The notes: generated by a model not told the origin, from the sequence alone. Shown: positions 28,315 through 40,507, counted from the first letter of the stretch. The stretch: DNA of 64,000 bases from Ustilaginoidea virens (GCF_000687475.1 NC_057319.1:4702001-4766000), one strand, 5' to 3'. Translations and numbers: made by a program.

Positions 28315-29766
28315 TCAATCCCCGGCCTCGTCGTCCATGCCGCCCCAGAGATTGTTCAAGCCCTCGGCGAGCGAAGGATGCGCCCACACGGCGTCCCGCA
28401 GAGCGGTCCACTTGGCGCCGGCAATCATGGCCATCTGGACCACGCTCATGACCTCGCCGCCCTCGAGTCCCAGGCAGGTGAAGCCCAGGACGCGCTGCGA
28501 GGGTTCGTCGACGACGGCCTTGAGCAAGCCGCGCGGCTCGTCCGTCTCGAGCGCGCGCGCCACGCGGGCCATGGGCATGCGGGCGACGCGGACGCGGGCG
28601 CCGGGAAACTTGGCGCGGGCCTCGTGCTCGTGCAGGCCGACGTGGGCCAGCTGGGGATCCGTGTAGACGACGTAGGGCAGGACGCGGTTCCCGGTGGTGA
28701 GGGGCGGCTCCCGCTGCTGGACGAGGTTGTGGCGCACGAGGCGGAAATCGTCGTACGAGACGTGGGTGAAGGCCGGCGGGCCCTTGACGTCGCCGAGCGC
28801 CCAGACGCGCGGGTTGGAGGTGCGCAGCTGCTCGTCGACGACAATGTGGCCGCGGCGGGTGGTCTGGATCGCGGCGGCGCCGAGGTTGAGCGCGTCGGTG
28901 TTGGGGACGCGCCCGGCGGCAAAGAGGACGTGCGAGGCGGCGAGGACCTTGCCGCCGCCGCTGCCGGAGAGGGACACGGAAACGGGCCGGGCGTCGTCGG
29001 CATCGGCGGCGGCGGCGATGCTGGTGGGAAACGTGTTGAGCAGGACCTCGACGCCGTCTTGCTGCATGATGGCGCGCACGGCCTCTGCCACGTCGGCGTC
29101 CTCGCGCGGAACGAGCTGGGCGCCGCGCTGGACAACGGTGACGGCGGCGCCGAGCCGGCGGAAGAGCTGGCCAAACTCGAGCCCAATGTAGCCGCCGCCC
29201 ACCACCACCAGGTGCGACGGCACCACGTCCAGCTCCTGGACCGACGTCGAGTCGAGAATCGTCCCCGGGGCAAAGGACGCAGCGTCGAACCGGTCCAGCT
29301 CGGGGGTCGCAGGGCGCTCGCCCGTGCAGATGAAGATGCGGTCCGCGGTGAGGGTGGTGGGCTCGGCGCCGTCGGCGCCGGCGACGCGGACCACGTTTTC
29401 GCCCTGGAAGCAGGCGGATCCGGCGATGAGGTGCACGCCGGCGTCGCGGACTCTGCGCTCGCTGCCGGCTCGGAAGCTGGCGACCATGTCCCGCTTGCGC
29501 TGCCTGAACCTGAGCATGTCCACGTGGACGCGGTTGGCGGCCTCGTCGCCGACGTGCACGCCGTAGTCTGGCCCGCGGCGTGCCAGGTGGGCGACGCGGC
29601 CGGAGGCAATCATGGTCTTGGTGGGCGTGCAGCCCTCGTTGACGCAGCAGCCGCCAACGTGGGCGTCCTCGACGAGGGCCGTCTTCTTCCGGGCCCGGGC
29701 CAAGGCCATGCTGAGCGGCGTGCCGCCCTGGCCGGAGCCAATCACCACGGCATCGTAACGGGGCAT
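28315..29766 (-). CDS. Class I FAD-dependent disulfide oxidoreductase (mercuric reductase-like)
   Basis: A 483-residue single-exon flavoprotein. Near the N-terminus VVIGSGQGG is the FAD dinucleotide motif. GGCCVNEGCTPTK contains the redox pair Cys41 and Cys46 in CxxxxC. VVVGGGYIGLEFGQ (about 205-218) is the NAD(P)H-binding motif, and WALGDVKG is the second FAD motif. The C-terminal dimerisation domain ends with HPSLAE (His463, Glu468), the family's catalytic His-Glu pair. The CxxxxC spacing and TPTKT context resemble mercuric reductase and related proteins, but there is no heavy-metal-binding N-terminal domain and no C-terminal vicinal Cys pair as in MerA, so mercury reduction is doubtful. 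Substrate unknown. It is the first conserved gene after the repeat-rich left part. Confidence 0.85.
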   Translation of the reverse strand: MPRYDAVVIGSGQGGTPLSMALARARKKTALVEDAHVGGCCVNEGCTPTKTMIASGRVAHLARRGPDYGVHVGDEAANRVHVDMLRFRQRKRDMVASFRAGSERRVRDAGVHLIAGSACFQGENVVRVAGADGAEPTTLTADRIFICTGERPATPELDRFDAASFAPGTILDSTSVQELDVVPSHLVVVGGGYIGLEFGQLFRRLGAAVTVVQRGAQLVPREDADVAEAVRAIMQQDGVEVLLNTFPTSIAAAADADDARPVSVSLSGSGGGKVLAASHVLFAAGRVPNTDALNLGAAAIQTTRRGHIVVDEQLRTSNPRVWALGDVKGPPAFTHVSYDDFRLVRHNLVQQREPPLTTGNRVLPYVVYTDPQLAHVGLHEHEARAKFPGARVRVARMPMARVARALETDEPRGLLKAVVDEPSQRVLGFTCLGLEGGEVMSVVQMAMIAGAKWTALRDAVWAHPSLAEGLNNLWGGMDDEAGD

Positions 29767-30276
29767 GGTGGGAGATGAGAGGCAAGTCGTGATGAATGGA
29801 AAAAAAGAGAGAGGTGGCAGACGTGACGGCAGCGAGTTGCTTGCCCACGGGTGTGAAAGGGCAAAGTCGATGAGCTGGTGGCTTGGATGCGGGGACGGGC
29901 TGAGCTATTGATGATCTGATTATGACGGGTCTTTTTGCGTCGGGGGATGGAGTCATTCGGGCAGCCGACGTGCTCGCAAGGCATGGGAAAGCCTACAATC
30001 CTCGATTAAGCCACCGGTGGTAACGAGGCCCCCCCGTGACAGTCTGCGATGGCCAATGTGCAAGACCAACAGGCTCGTCATCTTACTTACATCGACAACC
30101 CGCCGCAGCATCAGCCCAAGACACGGCACGTGGACGACAATCCACCGGCAGCAAAGGCCGCTGCGATGGGGGCGGGGGGGGGGAGGGGGGGGGGACGTAA
30201 ATTCAAAATGCAGGCACCTAAGCTGTATGTACCGCGTAATAACTCCCATCCGTGCGCCGTAAAATGAGACCCCCGT
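29767..30276. other. Intergenic between reductase and KRE33
   Basis: 5' region of the reductase (minus strand) and 3' region of the acetyltransferase gene. Contains a G-rich run near 30,170-30,195. No gene seen. Confidence 0.6.
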
Positions 30277-33200
30277 CTAATGCGACTGCTTGCCCTTCTT
30301 GACCTTCTTGCTCGAACTTTTGCCCAGTTCCGCCTCGTAAATCTCGGCCGCCGTCTGGCCGGCTTTTCGCTTGTGCGTCGACTTGACGCTGACCACGGGG
30401 TTGGCCTTGCCGTGCTTGGCCGCGTTCCTGACCTGCTTCTCGGCGTCCTGCCAGGTCGGCGCGTCGCCGTCAATCGCGTACCTTGAAAGACACCAGACGT
30501 TAGCGAAATACAAAAGGGCCGGGTATTCTTCGTTTGGTCACGGTCACCGGGGAGGCCTTACTGATCCAGGGGCAGAGAGTCTATGAGCTCCCGCTGCTTC
30601 TTCTTCAGCGCCTTCAACGCCTCGTCGCCTCCTTCTTCCAGCTCGTCCTCGAGCGACGTGGCCAAGGGCACGAAGCGGTCGTCGACAAGCTCGTCGTCGT
30701 GGGCGCCGCTGGCATCCTCCCTCGAGACGCCCGGGCCGGCCGCCGCCGCGGGGAGCTGGGCCTCGACGGACTGCGACACCAGGGCCCCAAAGTGGGCGTC
30801 GACCTTGCGCAGTATCTTGATGAACATGGCCAGCAGCTGCGACGGGGACATGGTCAGCTCCCTGGCGACCGCGTCAATGTCCTTGCGCTGCAGCCCCACG
30901 CCCAGCAGGATGCACTGCGGGAGGCCCTTGAGGCTGACGGGACCCTTGAGCTTGCCGGCAAAGTACAGCGTGGCAATGGTGGGCATCATGTCGAGGACGA
31001 CGTGGTAGTCGAGCATGTTGTTGGCGTACGACCCGAGCCGCTTCAGGTCAAAGGGCGAAAAGTGCTGGTCGAGCTCGGACTTGGCCAGGGGTTCCGGCTT
31101 GGCGGCGGCGTCGAGCTCGGCGCCGGCGTTGGCGGACTCGTCGATGCTGAGGGCCGTCTTGACGTCAAAGGTGCGGAACTGGTACGAGAGCAGGGACAGG
31201 AACCGCTTGTGAAAGTCTCGGCAAAAGGCGCCCAGCCAGCTCCCGTCGCCGCCGCCGCCGTTCTCGAGAGGCCGCAGCATGACGCACGTGTGCTCGCCGG
31301 TGAGGTCGTTGGGGGTCTGCCGCAGGTAGACGGGGGAGAAGGAGGCCCGTTTCCAAAACTTGTGGAGCGGCCCGGTCAGCCCGTAGCTGACGCCCAGGTA
31401 GTCGAGGGCTTCCGGCCGCCTCTCGCGCAGCTTGGAGAACAGCGGGGGCATCTGCGCCTGGTCTCTGACGGCAATCACCTCGGACTGCAGCGACGGGGCG
31501 CCGTTGCGGGCCAGCTCGGCGTCCGTGGCTCTGCGCATGCTGCCCTCGGCAACCTGGTCGTCGTCCTCGGAGATGCTCGCGAAGCGCCCCTCGTAATAGT
31601 CCGCCAGGAGCTGCAGCGCTTTCGAGCCGTAGCCCATGGAGACAAAGTCCGGGTTGGTGGCGATGCGCACGACGCGGGCGCCCGAGAGGGAGGCAAAGTC
31701 CTCGTCCTGGAACTGCTGGCTGACGAGCCAGGGGATCAGGTCGCCGTGCGGCCTCTGGCCGCGGCTCAGGCTGTTGAGCACGCTCTGCCGGCTGATCTGG
31801 CCCTCCAGCGACACCTGGATGACGCAGAGGGGCTCGGGCAGCCTGCCGGCGGAGTCGGCGTTGGGCGGGACCAGCACGAACAGCTCGTGGGCCGGGGCGT
31901 CGCTCATGAGCTGCAGGTCGTCGGGCGAGTTCTTGTAGTGGCTGGCGACGAGGAGGGCGACCATCTGCTGCAGGAAGGCCTCCGGGACGGGGTGGTACGA
32001 GAACAGGGTGTCGCGGTTGACGGCGAGGAGCTCGCACTGGCTCGGGTCGGGGCAGCCGTGGATGGTCGTCGACTTGGACGGCGGCCTGGGCAGCGTGGCG
32101 TCCAGGCACAGCAGCTTGTTGAGCCACTTCTCGACCGAGTCGCCCCTCGCGTACCGGATGGGCTCCGACAGGGTGATTTCGCGCAGCTTCCTCGCGACCT
32201 GAAATCCGTCGCCCGAGGAGGCTGCTTTCTTGCCCCCGGCGGTGGACCGGCGGTCGCCAATGTCGGCGTCGTGGTCGTTGGTGTCCGCGGCGGAGGAGGA
32301 GGCGGGCCGAGATTGCTCCCGGAGCTGCTTGATCAGCTTCAGGGACAGCGATCGCCCGGTGCCCTCGTAGCCGTTGATGGTGGAGGCCATGAAGACGAGG
32401 TAGGGTCCCATCAGCTTCCGGACGAGGGGCAGCGGGATGGCGGCCGCCTCGTCAATGACCAGCAGCTCGGCCTGGCCCAGGACGTGGGCATCCTGCGGCC
32501 GGATGTACTGGATGGTCTGCCGGTGCTGCCTGTGGATGTTGACGCGGACAATGGCCTTGTTGAAGTCCGGGTTGGTGCTCTGGATGATGGAGTAGTCGGC
32601 GTGGTCGGCGTAGCCGAGGGAGTCGAAGCCCTTGAAGACAAACTCAAACAGCGTCTTGAGGTTTTCGGGCGACGGCGACGTGATGAAGATGTTGCTGTAC
32701 CCGTGCGCGACGGCGGCCGCGACGGCGACGCCCATGGCGGCCGACTTGCCGCGGCCTCGGGCGGCCGTGAGCGTGACGGTGCTCCGCAGCGTCTTCTCCG
32801 CGACGGCCTCGGCAAACGTCAGCAGGGCCTTGGCCTGGTCCACCGTCCGGGCCAGCTTGATCAGCGACCCGACCGGCTCCCTGTCTTCGTTCTGGTCCTT
32901 GATGCCGGCCAGCTCGGCGTCGTGCTCCGTCTTGCTCTCGTCCAGGTCGGGGGGCGGCAGAGCCGTCACGTCCTTGCCGCCCGAGACGGGCAGGACGTTC
33001 ATCTCGTCGTCGATGACGAGGCACGAGTCGCAGCGGCCCAGCGACAGCAGGAACCGCTCGTTGAAGCGCGCGACCACGTCGTTGTGGGCCTCGGTGCGGT
33101 ACCGGGAGTGCACGTCCATCGACAGGTTGTACAGCTGCCGCAGGCTGCTCATTCCCTTGAGCAGCATGACCACCAGGCCGCCGCCCTCGACCGTCTCCAT

Positions 33201-33754
33201 CGTCTTGGCCAGGATGTTGGGCGTCAGGGCCTCGAAATCCTGCAGGATGCACATGCCAAACGTCTGGCCCAGGATCTTGTCCGTCTCCTTGTAGTACGTG
33301 TACCTGATGTTGTGGAGGGATACAAACAGCTCAAACGGGTCGCTGTCGTTGGCCTCTCGAATGCCTCGTCTGATTTCTTTTTTGATCTTTTGCTCGCGCT
33401 TCTTGCGGTGACTTTTTTTTTTTTTTTTCCGCGTCCCCCGCGGGGAGTCAGCAACGGGTGTCCCGGACGGGACGGGACGGGACGGAACGCACCTGGTGAA
33501 GCCGAGAAGCTTCTTCTTGTAGGCCCACAGCACAGACTTGTTTTGCTTCATGTGGACGCTGGACATGATGTAGTGGAGGTGAACAATCACGTCCTTGGAG
33601 TGGTCGCCGACCACGACGAAGAAGCTCCTCTTCTTCTCCTGCACGCCATTGCTGATGAGCGCCTTGATGCGCGAGTCCCTTTGAGCGCGTCAGGAGGCAG
33701 ATCCGGATGGCTTGAATGTGGAAGAGTTTGCACTTACAGCTGCTTGCGCTCCAT
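30277..33754 (-). CDS. KRE33: RNA cytidine acetyltransferase Kre33/NAT10, four exons
   Basis: Exons (minus) 33,738-33,754, 33,493-33,678, 30,562-33,411 and 30,277-30,481 give 1085 residues. Introns of 59, 81 and 80 nt all have GT-AG ends. The 81-nt intron is in frame, so an unspliced frame would carry 27 extra residues ending in a Lys run; removing it restores KKLLGFTSHRKKRE as in yeast Kre33. The first exon is only 17 nt (MERKQL). Domains: N-terminal DUF1726/TmcA-like region, RecA-like helicase with Walker A GRGRGKSA (about 283-290), GNAT fold with SMGYGSKAL (about 655-663), and a basic C-terminal tail. The enzyme makes N4-acetylcytidine in 18S rRNA and Ser/Leu tRNAs in the nucleolus. The splice structure is inferred but agrees with the family at every junction. 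Confidence 0.95.
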
Positions 33755-34273
33755 GTTGAACTGCCCGCCGATTCAAAAGATGGGTGCCGTTGCGTGGGTT
33801 TGGCTCCGTCCAAGATGCCAAAAACTTTTTGGCGGCAGTAACCCACACCACTGGCAGGCGGTGAGCCGGGTCTCGCCACCAACCACGTGTGCTTCGCAGA
33901 GGCATCTCGCCGTGAGTCGTTTCGCGGACCATCGCGAGATGGCCTTGGCGGCGGGAAGCCACGCCGCGGTTCCGAGACGGATCAGGTGTCTTGTACCGCA
34001 TGTCACCATCACCAGCAACTGGAGCACACAAACTTTCACCAGCAGTGGTGTGCAGCAGATGCATTCGCTGCCTGACAATGTCTACGACGTTTGCTAAAAG
34101 GAAGCGGGAATACAAAAAGAAAAAACAACGCAGTGCCCAGATGTCGTCTCAGACACCTCCAATGACCCACGCATCAATAACATCTCGAGGGAAAAAAAAA
34201 AAAAAAAAAAGAAAAAGAAAAAGACAAGAGACCAAATAGAGCTGCTCCACCTGGAAAGCATTCCCACACCCAA
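33755..34273. other. Intergenic upstream of KRE33
   Basis: Probable promoter of the minus-strand acetyltransferase gene and 3' region of mS38. An A-rich stretch at 34,190-34,215. No gene seen. Confidence 0.6.
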
Positions 34274-34584
34274 TCACGTCCTGTCGAGCTTGCGGCGCAG
34301 GTTTCTCGTGCGCTTCATGAGCTTCTTGTACTTCTTCTTCTTCATCCTCAACTTTCGTTGTCGGCGGACGCTGATGGCGTGCATTTCGCGACGGCCGCGG
34401 GCGTGGTCGGCTTCCATTTGTCGCTTGGCCATGCGCTCCAGGAAGCTACGCGGCTGCTCGTCGCTGACGATGCTGGGGCTGTGCGCGACGATGCGGATCT
34501 GGCCGTCGGGCTCGGTAGACTCTTCAATGGTGAACATGGCCTTGTAGACGCGGTGGTGCGGCGCTGGCTCGGGGGCTTCTGCCT

Positions 34585-34620
<36 letters not shown>

Positions 34621-35404
34621 CTTCTGCGTCGTCCGCCGTGGACTCGGCCACCTGCGGCAGAGGAGGCGGTCGAAAGGGCAAAAAGTCGCCCGACATGGCA
34701 TCGACCTGCAGGTAGAGGCTCGAGTGGCTGCCGTCGGCGTTTCGAAGCTCAACCTTGTGCATGCCTTGGCCGATTCCTTGGTCCTCGACGCCGCCAATGG
34801 TCAGCTGCGCCACGGGACCCTCGAGCTGATCGATGGTGCTGGACAGCGTCGACATGGTATCCGACACCTTGCTGGCCCTGGTTCTGGGCGCAAAGATGGA
34901 GGCAAAGTGCTCAATCGTCACCGTCCGAGGCATCGTCTGGGTGATGGAGATGGGTCGGTGTAGCGAGAAGAAGGAGGACAAGCCGAGAGCTGGGGGGGTT
35001 GTTTGTCCGGGTTAGCCAGGGTTGACTGTCAGTTACAGAGTACGATGCGTCATCAGCTCACCTTCTTGAGATATGTAGTGGGTGCTGGGCACGCTAGGCA
35101 GCCGCTTGAACGAGGCATTCTTTCCAGAGGCATCCTTGGTCCTTCGTTTCCTCTTGTCCGCGCCAGCTTTGCCTTCGGTCCGGGAGGCCGAGGTCGTTAC
35201 GGACTGGCCGGCAGGAATCTCGCTGGATCCGTTGTCCGACCGCGAGGGCTTGGAAGACGAAAGCCGGCGCTGATGGCCGGGGAAAAGGACGGGGACGGCC
35301 TGGACGGCGGCTCGAGGAGCAGAGGCGGCAAGCGACGAAGCCAGCCCCGATGACGGGACGGACGAAATGACGCGTCGGGCTGACACGGGCAACATGGCTG
35401 CCAT
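34274..35404 (-). CDS. Mitochondrial small-subunit ribosomal protein mS38 (Cox24/AURKAIP1 family), two exons
   Basis: Exon 1 is 35,062-35,404, exon 2 is 34,274-34,989. The 72-nt intron has donor GTGAGC, a GGCTAACCC branch-like site and acceptor CCCCAG; product 352 residues. The start MAAMLPVSARRVISSV is a typical mitochondrial targeting sequence (Arg/Ser-rich, no acidic residues). The C-terminal 35 residues, RRQRKLRMKKKKYKKLMK then RTRNLRRKL, are the strongly basic mS38/DUF1713 signature that threads into mitoribosomal RNA. The middle is variable, with an Ala run. Yeast Cox24 affects translation of COX1 mRNA in mitochondria. Identification rests on the C-terminal signature. Confidence 0.85.
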
Positions 35405-35967
35405 CAGGCTAACGTCTGGAGATGAAACGCCAAGACGGGGCAGAGGGGCCCTTTAGCCGCAGCGTTGCGAGGTTGTTGACGGGGTGGTCAAGGTGGTGCC
35501 TTCAAGATCCGAAGATGAAGTCTCGTCTTGTCCGGGTCGGTAAAGGTTTGGCACGAGCTTGCGGGGCAGCCTTAGGCAGCGAGCGAGCGATGGCACCTGA
35601 CTTGACCGCCCCTCCTGACCCACGCTAATTGCCGCTGCTGCTCCTGCTCAGCGGCTTCCTCTAACAGAGGTGCACAGTGCACAATAGCAGCCGAGAGGTC
35701 ATGTGGGCGGGCAAACAACTTCGCCGGCACGAAAACGCGGCATCGTCGTTGGTGGCCATTAGACTGCTAATGGGGTGTTGTGGCATTTGGTGCATCCATC
35801 TGCTCCCTCTTGCACTTCTACTCTCCGTCTATGCATGATGAAACAAGAATCTGCTAAAAAAAAAAAAAAACCTGCTGCGACGGCGCGGATGTCGTCCTAC
35901 ACTCGCGGGAAAAGCATCAAGGGTCTGCATACATCATCTCCGCTCAAATATGCCAAAGCCCACGACT
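35405..35967. other. Intergenic, no gene seen
   Basis: 5' region of mS38 and 3' region of the Mpv17-family gene. A 14-nt A run near 35,857. Confidence 0.6.
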
Positions 35968-36655
35968 CTACTGGCTGTGGCCTTTGGACTGGCTGTTGAC
36001 CCAGCTGAGGTAGCTGTTCCATCCGATGGAGACAACGTTGGCAAACAAGACGCGGTGCTGAAGCGGCAGAAAGGTAAAGTTGATGGTCTGAACAAAGGGC
36101 CACACCAGCCAGTTTGTCTTGAGGGCGGACCACCACGTCGTCTCCAGACGCTCCTTTGCGCTCGCTCCCTCCATGGTGGCCATGCTGCCGAGGAAGGCAC
36201 CAATCATGACGGGGGCAAACAAGGCCTGGTCGCAGGCAACACGGGCGAGCGTCTCTACCCGTGGGTGTCTGAACGTGACGTTGCGGGCCAGGAATCGGAA
36301 CCATGTCGTGGCGACCGGGCCGAAGAAGCCTTGACGCCGAATCAGCGCCAGCAGCACAAGAGCCACGACGGCTTGACGAGAGTCTCGGTGGCACAAACGG
36401 GCAATACTTACATCCTCCGTACAAGGCCATGCGGCCGGTCCGGGTCAAGTCGTGGCGCTTGAGACCCTTGCTTTCGACCAGCTGCTGCGCGGTAATGTCT
36501 CCAGCCGCGAAGAGTACCGCAGTGGTGACGCTCTGTGTGAGGAGGGGACGGGCAGCCAACCTGGCATTGTACCTTTTTCAAACGGATCATCAGCCTTCTC
36601 TCGTCCTCCCAAGGGGAGCCGACAAGACTCACCAACGCAGCAGCGAAACAACCAT
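35968..36655 (-). CDS. SYM1: Mpv17/Sym1/PMP22-family membrane protein, three exons
   Basis: Exons (minus) 36,633-36,655, 36,412-36,572 and 35,968-36,329, introns of 60 and 82 nt, product 181 residues. The joined start [20 protein letters not shown] matches the family's W-Y-x-x-L-x-x-x-P-x-x-T opening. Next come [28 protein letters not shown], and the family signature [21 protein letters not shown], with [10 protein letters not shown] at the end. Four hydrophobic segments, as usual for the family. Yeast Sym1 and vertebrate Mpv17 lie in the mitochondrial inner membrane and act in stress tolerance and mtDNA maintenance. Length is normal (about 175-200). Confidence 0.92.
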
Positions 36656-37844
36656 TTTGCACAAGAGACTGGCAGCAAAGGAGTGGGAAGCAAAACAGGG
36701 ACCAAACAGATGCGCAAACGCCTTCTGGAACCCGACGCTTTCGCAGTGGTCCAGAATGGTGGGAAAAATAATAAATAAATAAAAAGGATAAATAAAAGAG
36801 TGAGAGCCAGGCAGAGAGAGGCTAAAGGCAGCTAGCAGCGACGTAACGAATCAATGGGTCCTCGTCGAGGTGTCAAATCGACGCCGATTCAATCCCCAAT
36901 GTGTACCGACGACGAAAACGCAGCGCTGACGCAGAAAAGAGAGCGTGATGAGGAGCAGTAATGTGGAAAAGGCAAGCACAAGATGTGAGATTAATCATTA
37001 GAGGTGACTCGGGTGAGCGCCGCCCCTGCTAACATCGGTACATACAAAGGGGGGTCTGCGTTGCAAGGTGGGACTGCTGACCCTGGCTGCTGTCCTGGGG
37101 CTGAATCTCGCCAAAATACGGAGTACGGATACATGCACGCAGGGCCGGCAGAGCAAGCGCTTGGACGAAAGGGCTGGGGCATTCCGGAAACCAAGCGACC
37201 GCCGCGTCTTTAAAGTCTGGTGCCTGCTGCGGATCCGCCATCCCTTCAATGTCGCCTGCGCATCCCATCCCATCTCACCGTGCCGAGAATCGACGAGCGC
37301 GCAAAGCGGTCACGTCCGGCGGCAGTCGATGGCGGCTGGGATGGCAAGGCTGCAGGGCCCAACGCGTTGCCCTCGGACGCGTTTCGAGCCACAGTAGGAT
37401 GGAAGACGAGCGATATCCGACAGGCGCAATCACTGTGCAGTTACCGGAACAAATCCGATTCGACGGACCGTGCTGTCGTTGGTTGAAGAGGAAGGGTCCT
37501 GCCGCTGACGACGTAGCAGGCAGGCTTCAACTTCTATCGTGCTATGTACTACAGCGACGCAACATGCAGCATCGAGTCGACGCAAAGAGGCCGATGATGG
37601 CCTTAACGTTCAGTCACGGCACACGGCAGCTAAGTGATCAGTGGCTGGTCATGACGGGTTGCTGCACACCAACATCACTGTGCTCTTGCATCCAAGGAAA
37701 GAAAGTAGTCGGATCACCTTGCGGTCTCATGCAACGTAATAGTAGTCGGATTGCCTCATAGTCTCATGCAACGTAAAAGTAGTCGGATTCCCTCACGGTC
37801 TTATGCCACGTACGCAGTCGGATTGCTTCAGTCATGCAACTTGC
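36656..37844. other. Intergenic, no gene seen
   Basis: 5' region of the SYM1-like gene and 3' region of the Mug190-like gene. Frames here (for example 37,249-37,761) lack protein-like bias. Contains the 37-bp tandem repeat listed separately and a near-palindromic TACGGAGTAC near 37,118. Confidence 0.55.
37705..37830. repeat. 37-bp tandem repeat, about 3.5 copies
   Basis: Units start with AGTAGTCGGAT and end with CTCATGCAACGTAA or a close variant, at about 37,705, 37,742 and 37,779, with a partial fourth (CGCAGTCGGATTGC). It lies just beyond the stop of the Mug190-like gene and may fall in its 3' untranslated region. Confidence 0.85.
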
Positions 37845-38357
37845 TCACACTTCCGTCTCGATGCCCGGCTGCTTGTTATGATGGTCAAAATAACCACTCA
37901 CGCTCTCCTCCACCTTTCCAATCCTGTGCTTCATCCATCTCGCCGTGCGCGGAATCTGTCCCTGTCAGCGTTCGGGCGCACCCGGGGGGGGGGCCACTCG
38001 TGAAACATACCTTCCATTGCATCAGACCTCGATGCTGCCTGTGCAGCGCCTTGTCCCTCTTCTTGTAGTCGCGAAGCTGATCGAGAAGGTTCTGCTGGTG
38101 ACCCGCGCTGCCGTCGGGAACGTCTTGCCCCTCGTCCGAGCTGTCGCTGTCGCTGGATGCCTCTTCGTCCACGGTTCCCGCCTCCTTGTCGACCTGGCCC
38201 AGCGCATCTCTGCATGCGTCAATCACTTCAACCACGTCCCTGGTGTGTGGGTTCCGGCTCGCCCATCTCGAGTGCGCGCGTCCCTTGCAACCGTGTGTTA
38301 GCTCAAGACATGTAATTCAGCGTGACCTCGACAACCTCTTTGTCTGCCCGTCGCTGA

Positions 38358-38397
<40 letters not shown>

Positions 38398-40475
38398 CTG
38401 ATGGCCCCCAGCTGATATCCCGCTGATGCCGCGCTGCTTACCATGCCTGCCCAAAACGTAACCCTGACCTGGAGCGTGCCGACTCTCTCGCCGCACGCGT
38501 CGGTGCAGTTGGCGGTGGCCTTCTGGTAGTTTCCCCTCCAGATCGGCAGCTGCAGGTGCTGCTCTTCCTCGTCGCCAATGTTCATCAGCCAAAAGACGCA
38601 AAAGGCGGCTACTTTTCCGCCCAGCAGCCCCTTGTCGCGAAACTCAATGGCCAGGCAGCTGCTGTATCGCTTCTTGACGGCCAGGTGAAGACTCTGCTCC
38701 TTTTTGGCCGTCCATTCCCCCCCGCCCCCGGGGTGCGCCGGGTACAGCTTGCCCACGCAAATGTCGGTCTTGAGCTTCAGCTTGCAGGACTGCAGCTCGC
38801 TCGGGCAGTCCGGGCTGACGGCGGTGGGGTGCACGTCCACCGTGCCGTACTGCCAGCCTAGCAGGTTCCGGGGAGCTCGCAGCCTCACGCTGCGCCATAC
38901 CAGCGACAGCCGGATCCTGCCGCGGCCGATGCCGCCGCTCAGGGGGTAAAACCCCATGACCTGGGACCTGTCCCTGAACACGTCGGCCAGGGCCAGGTGC
39001 ACGATGCCGAGCAACGGGTCGTCCTCGTGGAGCCTGGCGTCGCGGACGGACACGAAAACCTCGCATTCCCTCCAGTCGCGGACGAAGCGCTCGCATCCCG
39101 CGTTGAAAAAGGGCTTCGAGTTTTGCGGCTTTGTCCTCGTCCTGAACGTCTTGCTGTGGTTGACGATGACGGTGCAGTACGAGCTGGGGAGCCCGTCGCC
39201 CTGCTCCTCCTCGTCGCTCTCCTCGTCGTCGTACCCGTCGTCCTGCTGCCGCTTGTTCAGGCGCTCCACCCCGAGCCCGGTCACGTTGTGGATCTGGATG
39301 CTGAGCAGGCCGCTCGGGTAGTCGTCGGGCGGCGGCGCCGAGATGATCATGGCGTCCGTTTCGGCCTTCATCTCCTGGATGATCTGCTGCTGCAGCTCCT
39401 CTTCGTCGCGAGCCTTGACGTCTCCCTTGACCATGAACTCGCGCAGCTTCCGCTCGCACGCCTCGTCCACCTTGTTCTTGAGCTGGTCCATGGATCGAAC
39501 CTTGGGATCGTGGGTCTGCCGGTCAAACTGACACTGCTGGATGCGCGTCTTGGGGAAGTAGCCCACGGCCCACTCGAGCGTTCCCGGCATGCCGTCGCCC
39601 GCCTTGAGGGCCCGGAACCCGTCGGTCCGATCCCGCATGCGACCCCTGGACTCTTTGCTTCGCATCAGCTCCTCGAGGCCGACCTCGATCCGCCCCAGGT
39701 CGTCGTCGGCGGTGAAGCGGTCCGAGTCCCACAGCTGGATGCGCAGCCGCTCGTCGACGTTGACCTCTTCCGGGGTGACGAGGACAAAGCACGTCTCGTC
39801 CCAGCAGGGCTCCATCTCCGTCCTGAGGATGCGCGTGCTCCAGAGCACCTTGCCGAACTTGGCCCACCCGACCGACACGTACGGGTCGGAGCTGCCGCTC
39901 CTGAGCAGGGGTATGGCGCTGTCGCCCATCTTGAAGTCGTAGCCCCGCTTGATGCGCACCATCAGGGCGCCGACCGAGACCGTGTCCTTTTTGAAGTCGT
40001 CGCCGGCCAGCATGTCCTTCAAGTCCAGGGTCAGGCTCTTTGGCGCCACGTACTCGGCCACGGCGGCGTCGATGGCGCTCTGCACAAAGTTGCTGATCAG
40101 GGGGAGGTCCATGATGTTGAGGCCGCGGCGGCTCAGAGACACGCACCGCACGTCGACCTTGGGCTGCCCCATGAAGCTCGCGGTGCACAGCGAGAAGAAC
40201 GGAGGGTCCGGGCAGAGCTGCAGCCGCATCCTCACGGTGCCGATGATGCCCAGGAGATCGACCCAGACCGGGATCTTGATATTCCCGGGCAGGTAAAAGG
40301 CCAGGTAGAGGTGCATGTCCTTTGTCCTGTCCCTGAGGCTTCGCGAGCTCGAACGGGCCCGATAGGCAAACGCCACCTCCATGTTGACGAAATCGCCCTC
40401 CTCGCCTTCCATTCCCTCGACGACTCGGTCCAGTTTCGAGACGCTGGCAGAGTCTCCGTCTCCGGGCGGCGGCGG

Positions 40476-40507
<32 letters not shown>

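Noticed and set aside
28378..29778. 466-codon plus-strand open frame
   Set aside because: Antisense shadow of the disulfide reductase.
30534..34097. 1187-codon plus-strand open frame
   Set aside because: Antisense shadow of KRE33, caused by high GC at third positions; no recognisable protein sequence.
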